DNA of 39,361 bases from Gemmatimonadales bacterium (GTDB taxonomy: Bacteria; Gemmatimonadota; Gemmatimonadetes; Longimicrobiales; Gaopeijiaceae), in contig CP070829.1 in assembly GCA_020344755.1 (NCBI GenBank), positions 1,323,055-1,362,415 of the forward strand. Reading direction: 5' to 3'. Each line of letters begins with the position of its first letter. Within the stretch, counting starts at the first letter, position 1. Shown in pieces: positions 15,292 through 24,349 of the stretch. Made by a program: the position numbers and the translations under genes. The notes beneath the pieces were generated by a model. That model was given only the letters and a program-made list of their open reading frames with translations. It was not told the origin of the DNA and ran no database searches.

Positions 15292-16763
15292 CCTTCCCGG
15301 TTGTCCTGGATGCCGTCGCCCGGGTCCTCCGGGAGGCCGGCCTCCTCACCGAGCTCCGTGGGGACGCGGACACGGAGGTGTCCGGGGTCGCCCACGACTC
15401 GAGGGCGGTTCGGCGGGGTGACCTCTTCCTGGCCTGGAAGGGGATCCTGGCCGATGGGCATGACTTCGCACCGGCCGCTGCTGCGGCCGGCGCGACGGCG
15501 ATGGTGGTGGAGCGGGCGCTACCGGAGATCGAACTTCCCCAGCTCGTGGTCTCCGACGGTCGTCACGCAGCGGCGCTGGCCGCGGACGCGGTCATGGGAC
15601 TTCCGGGACGCGACCTGAATGCGGTGGCGGTCACCGGCACCAACGGCAAGACCACGACCGCCCTTCTCACCCGGCATGTCCTGTCCACACGGCCGGAGGG
15701 CGCCGCCGCGGTGGGAACGCTCGGTGTGGTGGGCCCGGACGGTCGGGTATGGTCCGGCACGGAAGGTCTGACGACACCAGATCCCGTCAGCCTGGCCCGG
15801 TGGCTCCGGCGCCTGGTGGACGAAGGGACCACCACTGTGGTAATGGAGGCCTCCTCGCACGCCCTGGACCAGCATCGCCTGGACGCCATTCCCTTCCGCG
15901 TTGCCGTCTTCACGAACCTGTCCAGGGATCACCTGGACTACCACGGTAGCCTGGAGGCGTACCGGGCCTCGAAGCTGCGTCTCCTGGAGCTGCTCCGGGA
16001 CGACGGCACCGTGGTGGTGAACGCGGCGGACCCGGCGTGGCGGGGGATCGATGCACCGAGTCTCCTGACCTACGCGGTCCGAGAGCCGGCGGACCTGCGG
16101 GCGGAAAACGTCGTCCTTTCGCCCCGTGGCACACGCTTCACCCTCCACTTCCGAGACGAAGCCGTTCCGGTATCGCTCCCCCTGCTTGGGTCATTCAACG
16201 TGGAGAATGCCCTGGCTGCCATTGGGGCCGGGCTGGCCCTGGGAGTCCCGCTGGAGGCGGCTGCCCGGCGGCTCGAGGACGCACCACAGATTCCCGGCCG
16301 CATGGAGCGGATCCTGGAGACTCCCTTCACCGTCGTGGTGGACTTCGCCCACACCCCGGACGCACTGGAGAATCTGCTCCGGGCAGTGAGGGCGGTGACC
16401 CAGGGACGCCTCGTGGTCCTGTTCGGGGCCGGTGGCGACCGCGATCGGGGCAAGCGGGAGCCCATGGCACAGGCCGTGGCCCGCCACGCCGACCGCATCT
16501 TCCTCACCTCGGACAATCCCCGCACCGAGGATCCCGAAAGGATCCTCGACGACCTGGAGCCCGGACTGGGCCAGGCGGACCACGTCCGGGAGGCCGACCG
16601 GAGGTCCGCCATCCGCCAGGCCGTGGCCGAGGCGATGGAAGGAGACGTCCTGGTTCTGGCAGGGAAGGGGCATGAGACCTATCAGGTCATCGGCACCGAG
16701 AAGCACCCCTTCGACGAGCGGGCCGAGGTGATGGAGGCCCTGAAGCTCCGGGGTGCGGCATGA
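15288..16763 (+). CDS. murE: UDP-MurNAc-L-Ala-D-Glu:meso-DAP ligase MurE
   Basis: A 491-residue Mur ligase of standard length. The ATP loop is G117-TNGK121-TT (VTGTNGKTTT). The substrate-selecting motif is D409-N-P-R412 (TSDNPRTEDP), the signature of enzymes adding meso-diaminopimelate rather than lysine. YRASKLRLLE carries the candidate carbamoylated lysine. The enzyme adds the third residue of the peptidoglycan stem peptide in the cytoplasm. The frame is open far upstream inside ftsI, but the GTG at 15288, overlapping the ftsI stop, gives the correct family N-terminus. The stop overlaps the murF ATG by four bases. Confidence 0.97.
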   Translation: MTFPVVLDAVARVLREAGLLTELRGDADTEVSGVAHDSRAVRRGDLFLAWKGILADGHDFAPAAAAAGATAMVVERALPEIELPQLVVSDGRHAAALAADAVMGLPGRDLNAVAVTGTNGKTTTALLTRHVLSTRPEGAAAVGTLGVVGPDGRVWSGTEGLTTPDPVSLARWLRRLVDEGTTTVVMEASSHALDQHRLDAIPFRVAVFTNLSRDHLDYHGSLEAYRASKLRLLELLRDDGTVVVNAADPAWRGIDAPSLLTYAVREPADLRAENVVLSPRGTRFTLHFRDEAVPVSLPLLGSFNVENALAAIGAGLALGVPLEAAARRLEDAPQIPGRMERILETPFTVVVDFAHTPDALENLLRAVRAVTQGRLVVLFGAGGDRDRGKREPMAQAVARHADRIFLTSDNPRTEDPERILDDLEPGLGQADHVREADRRSAIRQAVAEAMEGDVLVLAGKGHETYQVIGTEKHPFDERAEVMEALKLRGAA

Positions 16764-18133
16764 TGACCCGAACCTTCGCCTGGACCGACGAGGAGGTCCG
16801 CGCCGCCCTGGGCCTGGAGGGTGGGAGTGCAGGGGAGTACCCGGGGATCTCCACCGACACCCGCGCCCTGGGCCCCGGAGAGCTCTTCGTTGCGCTGACG
16901 GGCGAGCGGTTCGACGGCCACGCGTTTCTCGCCGCCGCGGCGGCGGCCGGGGCCCGCGGGGCGGTGGTGAGCCAAGCCGTCGAACCTCCGGAGGGGATGG
17001 TCCTCTACCGAGTCGAGGACACGCTGGTCGCCCTGGGCGACTTGGCGCGTCACCGCCGGATCGCCATGGGAGCCAGGGTGGTGGGAATCACCGGGTCGTC
17101 GGGCAAGACCTCCACGAAGGACTTCACCCGCGGCGCCCTGGCAGGCCACTTCCGGGTCCACGCGACCCGGGGAAACCGAAACAACCGCGTCGGCCTCCCC
17201 CTGACCCTCCTGGAGGCTCCAGAGGACGCGGAGGTGATCGTGGCGGAGATGGGCACCAGCGAACCGGGGGAGATCCGGGAGCTGGTCCGCATCGGACTCC
17301 CGGACGTCGGTGTGGTCGTGACCGTATCGGAGAGCCACCTGGATTGCCTGGTGGACCTGGACGGCGTCATGACCGAGAAGCTGGACATGATCCGGGGCTT
17401 GGCGCCTGAAGCCGTGGGGCTGGTGGGAGACACGCCGGAGAGCCTCCCCCGGAGCGCTCGGGAGATCCGTAGCGACGTGCGCGTGGCCGGCCTCAGTACC
17501 GGGTCGGATCCGGAACTGCGGCCCTGCCGGCTCCAGGTCGATTCGCGGGGGCGATATCGCTTTGCCTGGCGTGGTGAGGTGGTCTCCCTGCGGGTCGCCG
17601 GTCGTCACATGGCGTACGACGCAGTCATCGCCCTGGCGATCGCCGATATCCTCGGGGTGCCGGCGGATCTGGCGGCCGAGGGTGTGTCGAGCGTGCGAGC
17701 CACCGGGATGCGCGGTGAGGAGCGGAGGGTCGGGGCGGTCCGCCTGCTCATCGACTGCTACAACGCCAATCCCCAGAGCACCCGGGCCGCACTGGATGCC
17801 CTGGCGGCACGCACGGGGAACGGCCCACGCGCAGTGATCCTGGGCACCATGCTGGAGTTGGGGTCGCGGGCGGCTGCCCTCCACGACGAGGTCCTGGACT
17901 ATGCCCTCTCCCTGGGCCTGGATCTGGTGGTGGCCACCGGCGCGTTCGCCACGGCACTCCCGGGCCGGTCGGGTGCGACGCTCATCCGCGCCGAAGATCC
18001 CGGGGAAGGATACCGCGCGGTGCTCCCGGTGCTCCGCCAGGGTGGAGTACTCCTCCTCAAGGCCTCACGGGGCGTGGCGCTGGAGCGCCTGATTCCGGCG
18101 CTGGAGACCGAGCTCCTCGGAGGAGGGGACTGA
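16760..18133 (+). CDS. murF: UDP-MurNAc-tripeptide:D-Ala-D-Ala ligase MurF
   Basis: A 457-residue Mur ligase. The N-terminal domain begins with the UDP-binding STDTRALGPGELFVAL (31-46). The ATP loop is G112-SSGK116-TS, with S-S in place of the T-N of MurE, as is usual in MurF. ATRGNRNNRVGLPLTLL follows, then the central EMGTSEPGEI and the C-terminal domain with DCYNANPQSTRAALDAL, both MurF hallmarks. It completes the UDP-MurNAc-pentapeptide by adding D-Ala-D-Ala. No D-Ala-D-Ala ligase gene is in the window. It is coupled to murE and mraY by overlaps of 4 and 1 bases. Confidence 0.97.
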   Translation: MMTRTFAWTDEEVRAALGLEGGSAGEYPGISTDTRALGPGELFVALTGERFDGHAFLAAAAAAGARGAVVSQAVEPPEGMVLYRVEDTLVALGDLARHRRIAMGARVVGITGSSGKTSTKDFTRGALAGHFRVHATRGNRNNRVGLPLTLLEAPEDAEVIVAEMGTSEPGEIRELVRIGLPDVGVVVTVSESHLDCLVDLDGVMTEKLDMIRGLAPEAVGLVGDTPESLPRSAREIRSDVRVAGLSTGSDPELRPCRLQVDSRGRYRFAWRGEVVSLRVAGRHMAYDAVIALAIADILGVPADLAAEGVSSVRATGMRGEERRVGAVRLLIDCYNANPQSTRAALDALAARTGNGPRAVILGTMLELGSRAAALHDEVLDYALSLGLDLVVATGAFATALPGRSGATLIRAEDPGEGYRAVLPVLRQGGVLLLKASRGVALERLIPALETELLGGGD

Positions 18134-19233
18134 TGCTCTTCTACCTCTCCCGCTTCAGCGACGCCCACATCTTCTTCAACCTCTTTCAGTACGTCACCGT
18201 GCGCGCGGCCGGAGGGCTGGTGACGGCGCTCCTGTTGGCGTTCGCCCTGGGGCCGGCCACCATCCGGTGGCTCACCCGGTTGAAGGTGGGACAGGTGGTC
18301 CGGGAACTGGGCCCGGAGTCCCACCGGACCAAAGCCGGGACTCCCACCATGGGGGGCGCCATCATCATCATGGCGGCGGCGGTCTCCACCTTCCTCTGGG
18401 CCATCCCGAACTGGTACACCGTCCTCTGCCTCCTGGCGCTGATCTGGATGGGAGCCATCGGCTTCCTGGACGACTACCTGAAGGTGGTGAAGCGGAAGAC
18501 CCGAGGCCTGATCGGGCGGCTGAAGATGGCGGGTCAGCTGACCTTTGCGCTGGGCCTCGGCATCCTCCTCGTGTTGAATCCCATCGCCCCCTATCCCACC
18601 GAGTGGACGGGTGTCCCCTTCCTGGCGGACCAATTCGCCCACCTGGCCCCGTGGGCGTTCGTGGTCCTGGTGGCCCTCGTGATCGCCGGCTCGTCCAACG
18701 CGGTGAACCTCACGGACGGCCTGGACGGGCTGGCCGCCGGGTTGGCCGCCATCGCGGCGGTGACCTTCGCGGCGCTGGCCTACATCACCGGCCGGGGAGA
18801 CTGGGCCGAGTACCTCGGGCTCTTCTACCTCCCCGGGGCCCAGGAGATGACCATCTTCGGCCTGGCCCTCTCCGGTGGCTCCATGGGGTTCCTCTGGTTC
18901 AACGCCCACCCTGCCGAGGTCTTCATGGGAGACACGGGGTCCCTCGCCATCGGGGGCGCCCTGGGGGTGATGGCCATCCTCCTGAAGAGTGAGTTCCTCC
19001 TGGTCATCGTCGGCGGCGTCTTCGTCATGGAGGCGGTGTCGGTGATGCTGCAGGTGGGTGTCTTCAAGTACACCCAGCGCCGGTTCGGAACGGGCCGTCG
19101 CGTGTTCCGCATGGCCCCGATCCATCACCACTTCGAGCAGTTGGGTTGGCCCGAATCGAAGGTGGTGATCCGCTTCTGGATCCTGGGGATCCTCTGCGCC
19201 ATGGTCGCCGTCTCAACTCTGAAGATCCGATGA
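18133..19233 (+). CDS. mraY: Phospho-MurNAc-pentapeptide translocase MraY
   Basis: A 366-residue polytopic membrane enzyme with about ten hydrophobic segments. Conserved cytoplasmic loops are intact: TPTMGG (70-75), the Asp pair D113-D114 in FLDDYLK, NLTDGLDGLAAG (from N192), NAHPAEVFMGDTGS (257-270) and the HHH motif at 331-333. MraY transfers phospho-MurNAc-pentapeptide to undecaprenyl phosphate, giving lipid I at the inner membrane. A strong GGAGGAGGGG ribosome binding site lies within the end of murF. The stop overlaps the murD start (ATGA). Confidence 0.98.
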   Translation: MLFYLSRFSDAHIFFNLFQYVTVRAAGGLVTALLLAFALGPATIRWLTRLKVGQVVRELGPESHRTKAGTPTMGGAIIIMAAAVSTFLWAIPNWYTVLCLLALIWMGAIGFLDDYLKVVKRKTRGLIGRLKMAGQLTFALGLGILLVLNPIAPYPTEWTGVPFLADQFAHLAPWAFVVLVALVIAGSSNAVNLTDGLDGLAAGLAAIAAVTFAALAYITGRGDWAEYLGLFYLPGAQEMTIFGLALSGGSMGFLWFNAHPAEVFMGDTGSLAIGGALGVMAILLKSEFLLVIVGGVFVMEAVSVMLQVGVFKYTQRRFGTGRRVFRMAPIHHHFEQLGWPESKVVIRFWILGILCAMVAVSTLKIR

Positions 19234-20588
19234 CGGCCACGGCGATTCTCGGTCTTGGTGCCAGCGGCAACGCCGCGGCCCGCCTCGCCCTCCATCAGGG
19301 AGAAGAAGTCTATGTCTCGGATCTCCGCACTGACGCCCCGACTGCAACTCGTGCAGCCGACCTCCGCGCCCTGGGAGCCGACGTCCAGCTGGGAGAACAC
19401 GACGTGGGACGACTCGTCACCGCGGACACCGTGGTGGTCAGTCCTGGAATCCCCCCGGACGCTCCAGTGCTCCGCACCCTCCGGGCCCGTGGAGTCCGAT
19501 GGATCTCGGAGCCCGAGTACGCCTTTCGGTTCCTGCATGGTGCACTGATCGCCGTCACCGGGACCAACGGGAAGACGACCACCTGCGTGCTGACCGCCCA
19601 TCTCCTACGTGAGGGCCGGGTGCAGGTGGCGCTCGGTGGGAACCTCGGGGGTGGCCTGGCTCCAGCGGCGTCCGAACTCCCCCTCCTCGACCCGGCACCG
19701 GAGTGGGTCGTGCTCGAGATGAGTTCGTTCCAGTTGGCGGACATCGACGCGTTCCGACCGGATATCGGGGTCGTCACCACACTGGCCCCGGACCATCTGG
19801 ACCGGTACCCGAGCGTTCAGGCCTACTACGCCGACAAGGCCCGGCTCTTCGAGAATGCCGACAGCCGGTGCCGGTGGGTTCTGAACGGCGACGTCCCGGA
19901 GGTGGAGTCCCTGGCTGGGGACGCCCCCGGGGCCCGATACCGCTTCTCCCTCGGTCGCGGACCGGAAATGAATGCCTACCTGGCGAACGAAGTACTCACC
20001 CTCCGGGTGGGGGAGAAGGAAGAACCCCTCCTCCCGGTATCGGAGCTTCCGCTCCTGGGCCGGCACAACGTGGCCAACGCGCTGGCCGCGGCCCTGGTGG
20101 CGCGCCTCGTGGGTGTGACGGCCGTGGAGATCGCCCAGGGGCTGCGGACGGCTAGCCCGCTCCCCCACCGACTGGAGGCGGTGGCGGAGGACGCCGGCAT
20201 TCTCTGGGTAAACGACTCGAAGGCCACCAACGTCGCCGCCGCCGTGAGTGCCATCCTCAGCCTCGATCGGCCCCTACTTCTGCTCCTTGGAGGAAAGGAC
20301 AAGGGCGAGGATCTGGCACCCCTGGCCCGGGCCGCCAGGGGACGGGTGCGGGTGGCCATCTGCTACGGTGCGGCTGGCGCGCGAATCGCCGATGCCCTGG
20401 AGGACGCCGGGGCTCCTGTTGTCCGCGTAGACGGAGGCCTGAACCTTGCAGTGGAGGTAGCTCGGGAGCAGGCGCAGGAGGGTGACGTGGTCCTCCTGGC
20501 GCCGGCCTGTTCCTCTTTCGACGAGTTCGAGAATTACGAGGACCGGGGACGCCGCTTCACGCTGCTGGCCCGGCGGGAGGCGGCCTGA
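19230..20588 (+). CDS. murD: UDP-MurNAc-L-Ala:D-Glu ligase MurD
   Basis: A 452-residue Mur ligase. The N-terminal domain starts with ILGLGASGNAAARLAL, the ATP loop is G111-TNGK115-TT, and the C-terminal domain contains WVNDSKATNVAAA and LLLGGKDKGEDL, which are MurD features. It adds D-glutamate to UDP-MurNAc-L-alanine. I start at the ATG at 19230, overlapping the mraY stop, since the longer frame to 19146 only reads mraY out of frame. The stop overlaps the ftsW ATG by one base. Confidence 0.97.
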   Translation: MTATAILGLGASGNAAARLALHQGEEVYVSDLRTDAPTATRAADLRALGADVQLGEHDVGRLVTADTVVVSPGIPPDAPVLRTLRARGVRWISEPEYAFRFLHGALIAVTGTNGKTTTCVLTAHLLREGRVQVALGGNLGGGLAPAASELPLLDPAPEWVVLEMSSFQLADIDAFRPDIGVVTTLAPDHLDRYPSVQAYYADKARLFENADSRCRWVLNGDVPEVESLAGDAPGARYRFSLGRGPEMNAYLANEVLTLRVGEKEEPLLPVSELPLLGRHNVANALAAALVARLVGVTAVEIAQGLRTASPLPHRLEAVAEDAGILWVNDSKATNVAAAVSAILSLDRPLLLLLGGKDKGEDLAPLARAARGRVRVAICYGAAGARIADALEDAGAPVVRVDGGLNLAVEVAREQAQEGDVVLLAPACSSFDEFENYEDRGRRFTLLARREAA

Positions 20589-21832
20589 TGGCGGCGCACC
20601 CTGTGGACGTGGCTCCGGCTCGCACGACGCTCCCCGACGCGGGACTCGGGCGAGGCTGGGAGGCGTCCGTCCTCATGGCCCTGACCCTCCTTATCCTCTC
20701 GTTTGGCCTAGTGACGCTCTTTTCTGCCAGCCCCTTCGTGGCTCGCCGCATCGATGTGGCGGACCACTACTTCGTGGCGCAGCAAGCCACCGGTGCGGCA
20801 GCGGGTCTGGTGATCATGGTTGTGCTTGCCCGGGTTCCGTACGGATTCTGGCGCTGGGCGGCCTGGCCCCTGGTGGCGGTGGCACTGGTGGCGCTCCTCG
20901 TCCTCATCCTCCCGGGTACCGAGGCCATCGCACCGGTTCGAAACGGTGCACGTCGATGGCTCAGATTGGGCATCAACGTGCAGCCGAGCGAGTTGGCGAA
21001 GTTCGCCATCATCGTGTGGACCGCGATGATGGCGGTGAAGAAGAGGGATCAATTCAAGAGCCTGAGCCGGGGCCTGCTCCCGTTCATGGTGGTGTGGGGA
21101 GTCCTCCTTCTTCCCATCGCCCTCCAGCCGGACCTCTCCACCGCCTTCCTGGCCGGCGCCCTGGGGCTGCTCACGGTCTTCGCCGCGGGTGCGCGCCTCT
21201 CCCACTTCGCGTTTATGGGCGTCCTGGCCTCCCCGATCGTCTGGCTCCTCCTGCAGGTGGACTACCGGCAGGCGCGGTTGGCGTCGTACGTGGAGCAGCT
21301 CTCCAACCCCCTGGCCGCGACCTCGGACGGGGCCGGATACCAGTTCTACCAGGCCATGGTGGCGCTGGGGTCCGGGGGCATCGCCGGCCAGGGATTCGGC
21401 AAGGGATGGCAGAAGTTCGGGTTCCTCCCGGAGCCTCACAACGACTTCATCTTCTCGATGGTGGGGGAGGAGTGGGGCTTCCTCGGGGTCACGCTCCTGG
21501 TGGGTCTCTACCTGGCTCTGGTCCTGGTGGGCTATCGGATCGCCCGGCGGGCGCCCGATCTGTTCGGACAACTCCTGGCGATGGGGTGCACGAATCTCAT
21601 CGCCCTCCAGGGCTTCCTGCACATCGGCGTCGGCGTCGGACTCCTGCCCACCACGGGCCTGGCGCTGCCGCTCTTCTCCTACGGCCGGTCGAACCTCCTG
21701 GTGACCCTGGCGGTCCTGGGAATCCTCATGGCTGTGGCGAGGGAAACCGACCTGGATTGGCGCCCGGGGCTGCGGCAGAACGGGCGTGCTCCGGACCTGG
21801 CCCGGGTGGCCATCGGAGGGAGGCGTGCATGA
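20588..21832 (+). CDS. ftsW: SEDS peptidoglycan polymerase FtsW
   Basis: A 414-residue polytopic SEDS protein with about ten membrane segments. Family motifs include GARRWLRLG, PSELAKFA (about 137-144), the periplasmic loop EPHNDFIFSMVGEEWGF containing the catalytic Asp position, and PTTGLALPLFSYG. The last motif continues as SYGRSNLL, whereas SEDS proteins normally have SYGGSSLL, so one Gly and one Ser are replaced. FtsW polymerises lipid II at the septum together with FtsI. Its position between murD and murG favours FtsW over RodA. The C-terminal tail overlaps the start of murG by eight bases. Confidence 0.96.
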   Translation: MAAHPVDVAPARTTLPDAGLGRGWEASVLMALTLLILSFGLVTLFSASPFVARRIDVADHYFVAQQATGAAAGLVIMVVLARVPYGFWRWAAWPLVAVALVALLVLILPGTEAIAPVRNGARRWLRLGINVQPSELAKFAIIVWTAMMAVKKRDQFKSLSRGLLPFMVVWGVLLLPIALQPDLSTAFLAGALGLLTVFAAGARLSHFAFMGVLASPIVWLLLQVDYRQARLASYVEQLSNPLAATSDGAGYQFYQAMVALGSGGIAGQGFGKGWQKFGFLPEPHNDFIFSMVGEEWGFLGVTLLVGLYLALVLVGYRIARRAPDLFGQLLAMGCTNLIALQGFLHIGVGVGLLPTTGLALPLFSYGRSNLLVTLAVLGILMAVARETDLDWRPGLRQNGRAPDLARVAIGGRRA

Positions 21833-22958
21833 TCGAATTCCCACGGCGGTATTCAGTGGTGGCGGTACCGGTGGACACCTCTACCCGGCTCTGGCTCTGG
21901 CAGACGCCCTTCGTCGGGAGCGCCCCGATGTGCGAGTGGTCTTCCTGGGTGCACGGCGCGGCCTGGAGGCGCGAGTCCTACCGGACCGGGGCGAGGAGCA
22001 TCGGCTCATTCCCATCCGCGGGTTGGCTCGGGGCGGGGGGATTCGGGTCAATCTCGGGGTCCCGTGGGCCCTCCTTCGTTCAGTGGCCGGGACACTCCGA
22101 TGGTTCCGAGACCTTCACCCGGAGCTCGTCGTGGTGACAGGCGGCTACGCCGGCGCGCCGGCAGGTCTGGCTGCGGCGCTGATGCGGATTCCCCTGGTCC
22201 TGCAGGAGCAAAACGCCTATCCCGGGATCACGACCCGCCTCCTGGCTCGCTGGGCACGAGAGATCCACGTGGCCTACCCGGAAGCGGCGGAGTTCATCCC
22301 GAAGAACGCCCGGGGAAGGGTCCGTGTCTCCGGAAATCCGGTCCGGCCTCCGGAGCGCCGGGGACGGGACATGGCCCGGAGGGCCATGTCCCTGGATCCC
22401 TCGCGGCGCACGGTCCTCGTGGTGGGCGGGAGCCAGGGCTCCGCGGCCCTCAACCGAGCCGTGACCGAGATGGTGAGATCCGCCGAAGCGGATCCGGGAT
22501 TCCAGCTCCTCTGGGCTACGGGACCGAGTCACCTGGAGACGGTGGAAGCGGCGCTGGGAGGCGCACCCCCCTGGGTGCACATTGTGGGGTACATCGTGGA
22601 CATGGCCGCGGCGTTGGAGGCGGCGGACCTTGCCGTGAGTCGGGCCGGTGCCATGGCGACGTCGGAGTTCCTTGCCTGGGGGCTCCCCTCCATCCTGGTC
22701 CCGCTCCCCACCGCGGCGGCGGACCACCAGGTGCGGAACGCCGAGGCTCTGGAGGCGGCGGGTTGTGCCGTTCACGTGCCCGAGTCCCGCATCTCGGGGA
22801 GGGTCCTCACCGAGACCATCGGCGCACTCCTGCGGGATACCGACCGGTGGGATGCCATGGCGGCGGCGGCCCGAGACCGGGCGCTCCCTCATGCATCCCG
22901 CGAGATCGCGCACCAATTCCTCGGCTTTCTGGGCCACGGACGCGAGGTCACGTCATGA
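21825..22958 (+). CDS. murG: UDP-GlcNAc:lipid I N-acetylglucosaminyltransferase MurG
   Basis: A 377-residue GT-B glycosyltransferase. The lipid-binding Gly-rich loop FSGGGTGGHLYPALALA is near the N-terminus, a second loop VVGGSQGSAALNRAV lies mid-protein, and the donor site ends with SRAGAMATSEFLAWGLPSI and PLPTAAADHQVRNAEAL. It adds GlcNAc to lipid I, making lipid II. The start is the GTG at 21825 with GGAGGGAGG just upstream. The nearby ATG at 21829 is in a different frame and gives an unrelated peptide. It overlaps ftsW by eight bases and murC by four. Confidence 0.96.
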   Translation: MHDRIPTAVFSGGGTGGHLYPALALADALRRERPDVRVVFLGARRGLEARVLPDRGEEHRLIPIRGLARGGGIRVNLGVPWALLRSVAGTLRWFRDLHPELVVVTGGYAGAPAGLAAALMRIPLVLQEQNAYPGITTRLLARWAREIHVAYPEAAEFIPKNARGRVRVSGNPVRPPERRGRDMARRAMSLDPSRRTVLVVGGSQGSAALNRAVTEMVRSAEADPGFQLLWATGPSHLETVEAALGGAPPWVHIVGYIVDMAAALEAADLAVSRAGAMATSEFLAWGLPSILVPLPTAAADHQVRNAEALEAAGCAVHVPESRISGRVLTETIGALLRDTDRWDAMAAAARDRALPHASREIAHQFLGFLGHGREVTS

Positions 22959-24349
22959 CCGGCACGTCCGTACTCGGTCTGAATGGCCCGGTCCACTTCA
23001 TGGGGATCGGAGGCGCTGGGATGTGCGCCCTGGCCGAACTCTTCCTCCGGGAGGGTGGCCAGGTCTCTGGATGCGACCTGAAGGAGAGCGAGGCGACACG
23101 GTACCTGGAGGAGCTCGGCGCCCGTATCCAGATGGGTCACGACCCCGACCACGTGACCGAGGCGGCGGGGCTGGTCCTGACCTCGGCGGTGCCCGCCGAC
23201 CACCCCGAGATCATTCAGGCCCGGATTCGGGGAATCCCCGTCTGGAAGCGGGCCGAGGTCCTGGGTCAGGTCGTGAACCAGGGAAGGGTGGTGGCCGTGG
23301 CCGGCACGCATGGCAAGACCAGCACCACCGCGCTCACGGTGCAGCTGCTGGAGGAGGCGGGTCTCGATCCCACGGGGCTGGTGGGCGGAACGGTGCCGGG
23401 GTGGGGGGGGAATCTCCGCCTGGGGGGGGACCTCTACGTGGTGGAGGCGGACGAGTACGATCGTTCCTTTCTCACCCTCCGGCCCGACGTGGCCGTGGTG
23501 ACGAACCTGGAAGCGGATCACCTGGACATCTACGGGAGCTACACGGGAGTGCGGGACGCCTTCCAGCAGTTCCTGACCCGCCGGAGAGAGGGCGCCCGGG
23601 TGATCATCTGCGCCGACGACCCCGGAGCCTCGTACCTGCTTCCGAGGGTAAACGGCTCGGGGTACACCTATGGTCTCTCTGCGGGCTCGCAACTTCGCGC
23701 TGTGGAGGTGAACCCGGATCCCGGGGGGACCTGCTTCCGGATCCTGGAGGACGGGTACGACCGGGGCACCGCGTGCATCCCCATTCCAGGGACGCACAAT
23801 CTCCGCAATGCGCTGGCCGCTGCGGCGGTGGCCCGACATCTGGGTGCGGAGTGGGAGGCGATCCGGGCCGGGTGGGCCTCCTTCCGCGGTGTAGGCCGGC
23901 GATTCCAGCGGCTGGGCGAGGTGGCGGGCGTGGTGCTCGTCGATGACTACGCACACCACCCGACGGAGATCGCCGCGACCCTGGACGCCGCCCGGGCCGC
24001 CTACCCCGGTCGCAGGATCGTGGCGGTCTTCCAGCCTCATCTGTACACACGCACCCGGGACTTCGCCCTGGACTTCGGCAGGGCACTGGCGCTGGCCGAT
24101 CACGTCTGGGTCACGGACGTCTTCCCTGCTCGGGAGGAGCCGATCCCCGGGGTGGATGGAGGGGTGGTGGCCAGGGCCGCTGTCCGGGCGGGGGCACAGG
24201 TGACCGAGCATCCGAGCCTGGAGGGGCTGGCCCGGGCGGTGGCCGGAGCGGCCCACCCCGGTGACGTCGTGGTGACCCTGGGCGCGGGATCCATCGAACG
24301 GGTCGGAGCGGAGCTCCGCAACGAGTTGGAGGCCCCGGCTCATGTCTAG
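22955..24349 (+). CDS. murC: UDP-MurNAc:L-alanine ligase MurC
   Basis: A 464-residue Mur ligase. The UDP-binding N-terminus reads FMGIGGAGMCALAELFL (15-31). The ATP loop is G117-THGK121-TS; histidine within the loop distinguishes MurC from MurD/E/F. YVVEADEYDRSFL, TNLEADHLDIYG and DDYAHHPTEIAATL are all MurC signatures. It adds the first stem-peptide residue. The ATG overlaps the murG stop and its end overlaps ftsQ by eight bases. murB, often the next gene or fused to murC, is not here. Confidence 0.97.
   Translation: MTGTSVLGLNGPVHFMGIGGAGMCALAELFLREGGQVSGCDLKESEATRYLEELGARIQMGHDPDHVTEAAGLVLTSAVPADHPEIIQARIRGIPVWKRAEVLGQVVNQGRVVAVAGTHGKTSTTALTVQLLEEAGLDPTGLVGGTVPGWGGNLRLGGDLYVVEADEYDRSFLTLRPDVAVVTNLEADHLDIYGSYTGVRDAFQQFLTRRREGARVIICADDPGASYLLPRVNGSGYTYGLSAGSQLRAVEVNPDPGGTCFRILEDGYDRGTACIPIPGTHNLRNALAAAAVARHLGAEWEAIRAGWASFRGVGRRFQRLGEVAGVVLVDDYAHHPTEIAATLDAARAAYPGRRIVAVFQPHLYTRTRDFALDFGRALALADHVWVTDVFPAREEPIPGVDGGVVARAAVRAGAQVTEHPSLEGLARAVAGAAHPGDVVVTLGAGSIERVGAELRNELEAPAHV

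Noticed and set aside
20482..22137. 551-codon frame crossing ftsW, including the ATG at 21829 with a good upstream site
   Set aside because: The frame matches neither ftsW nor murG. The GTG at 21825 gives the proper MurG N-terminus with the same ribosome binding site.
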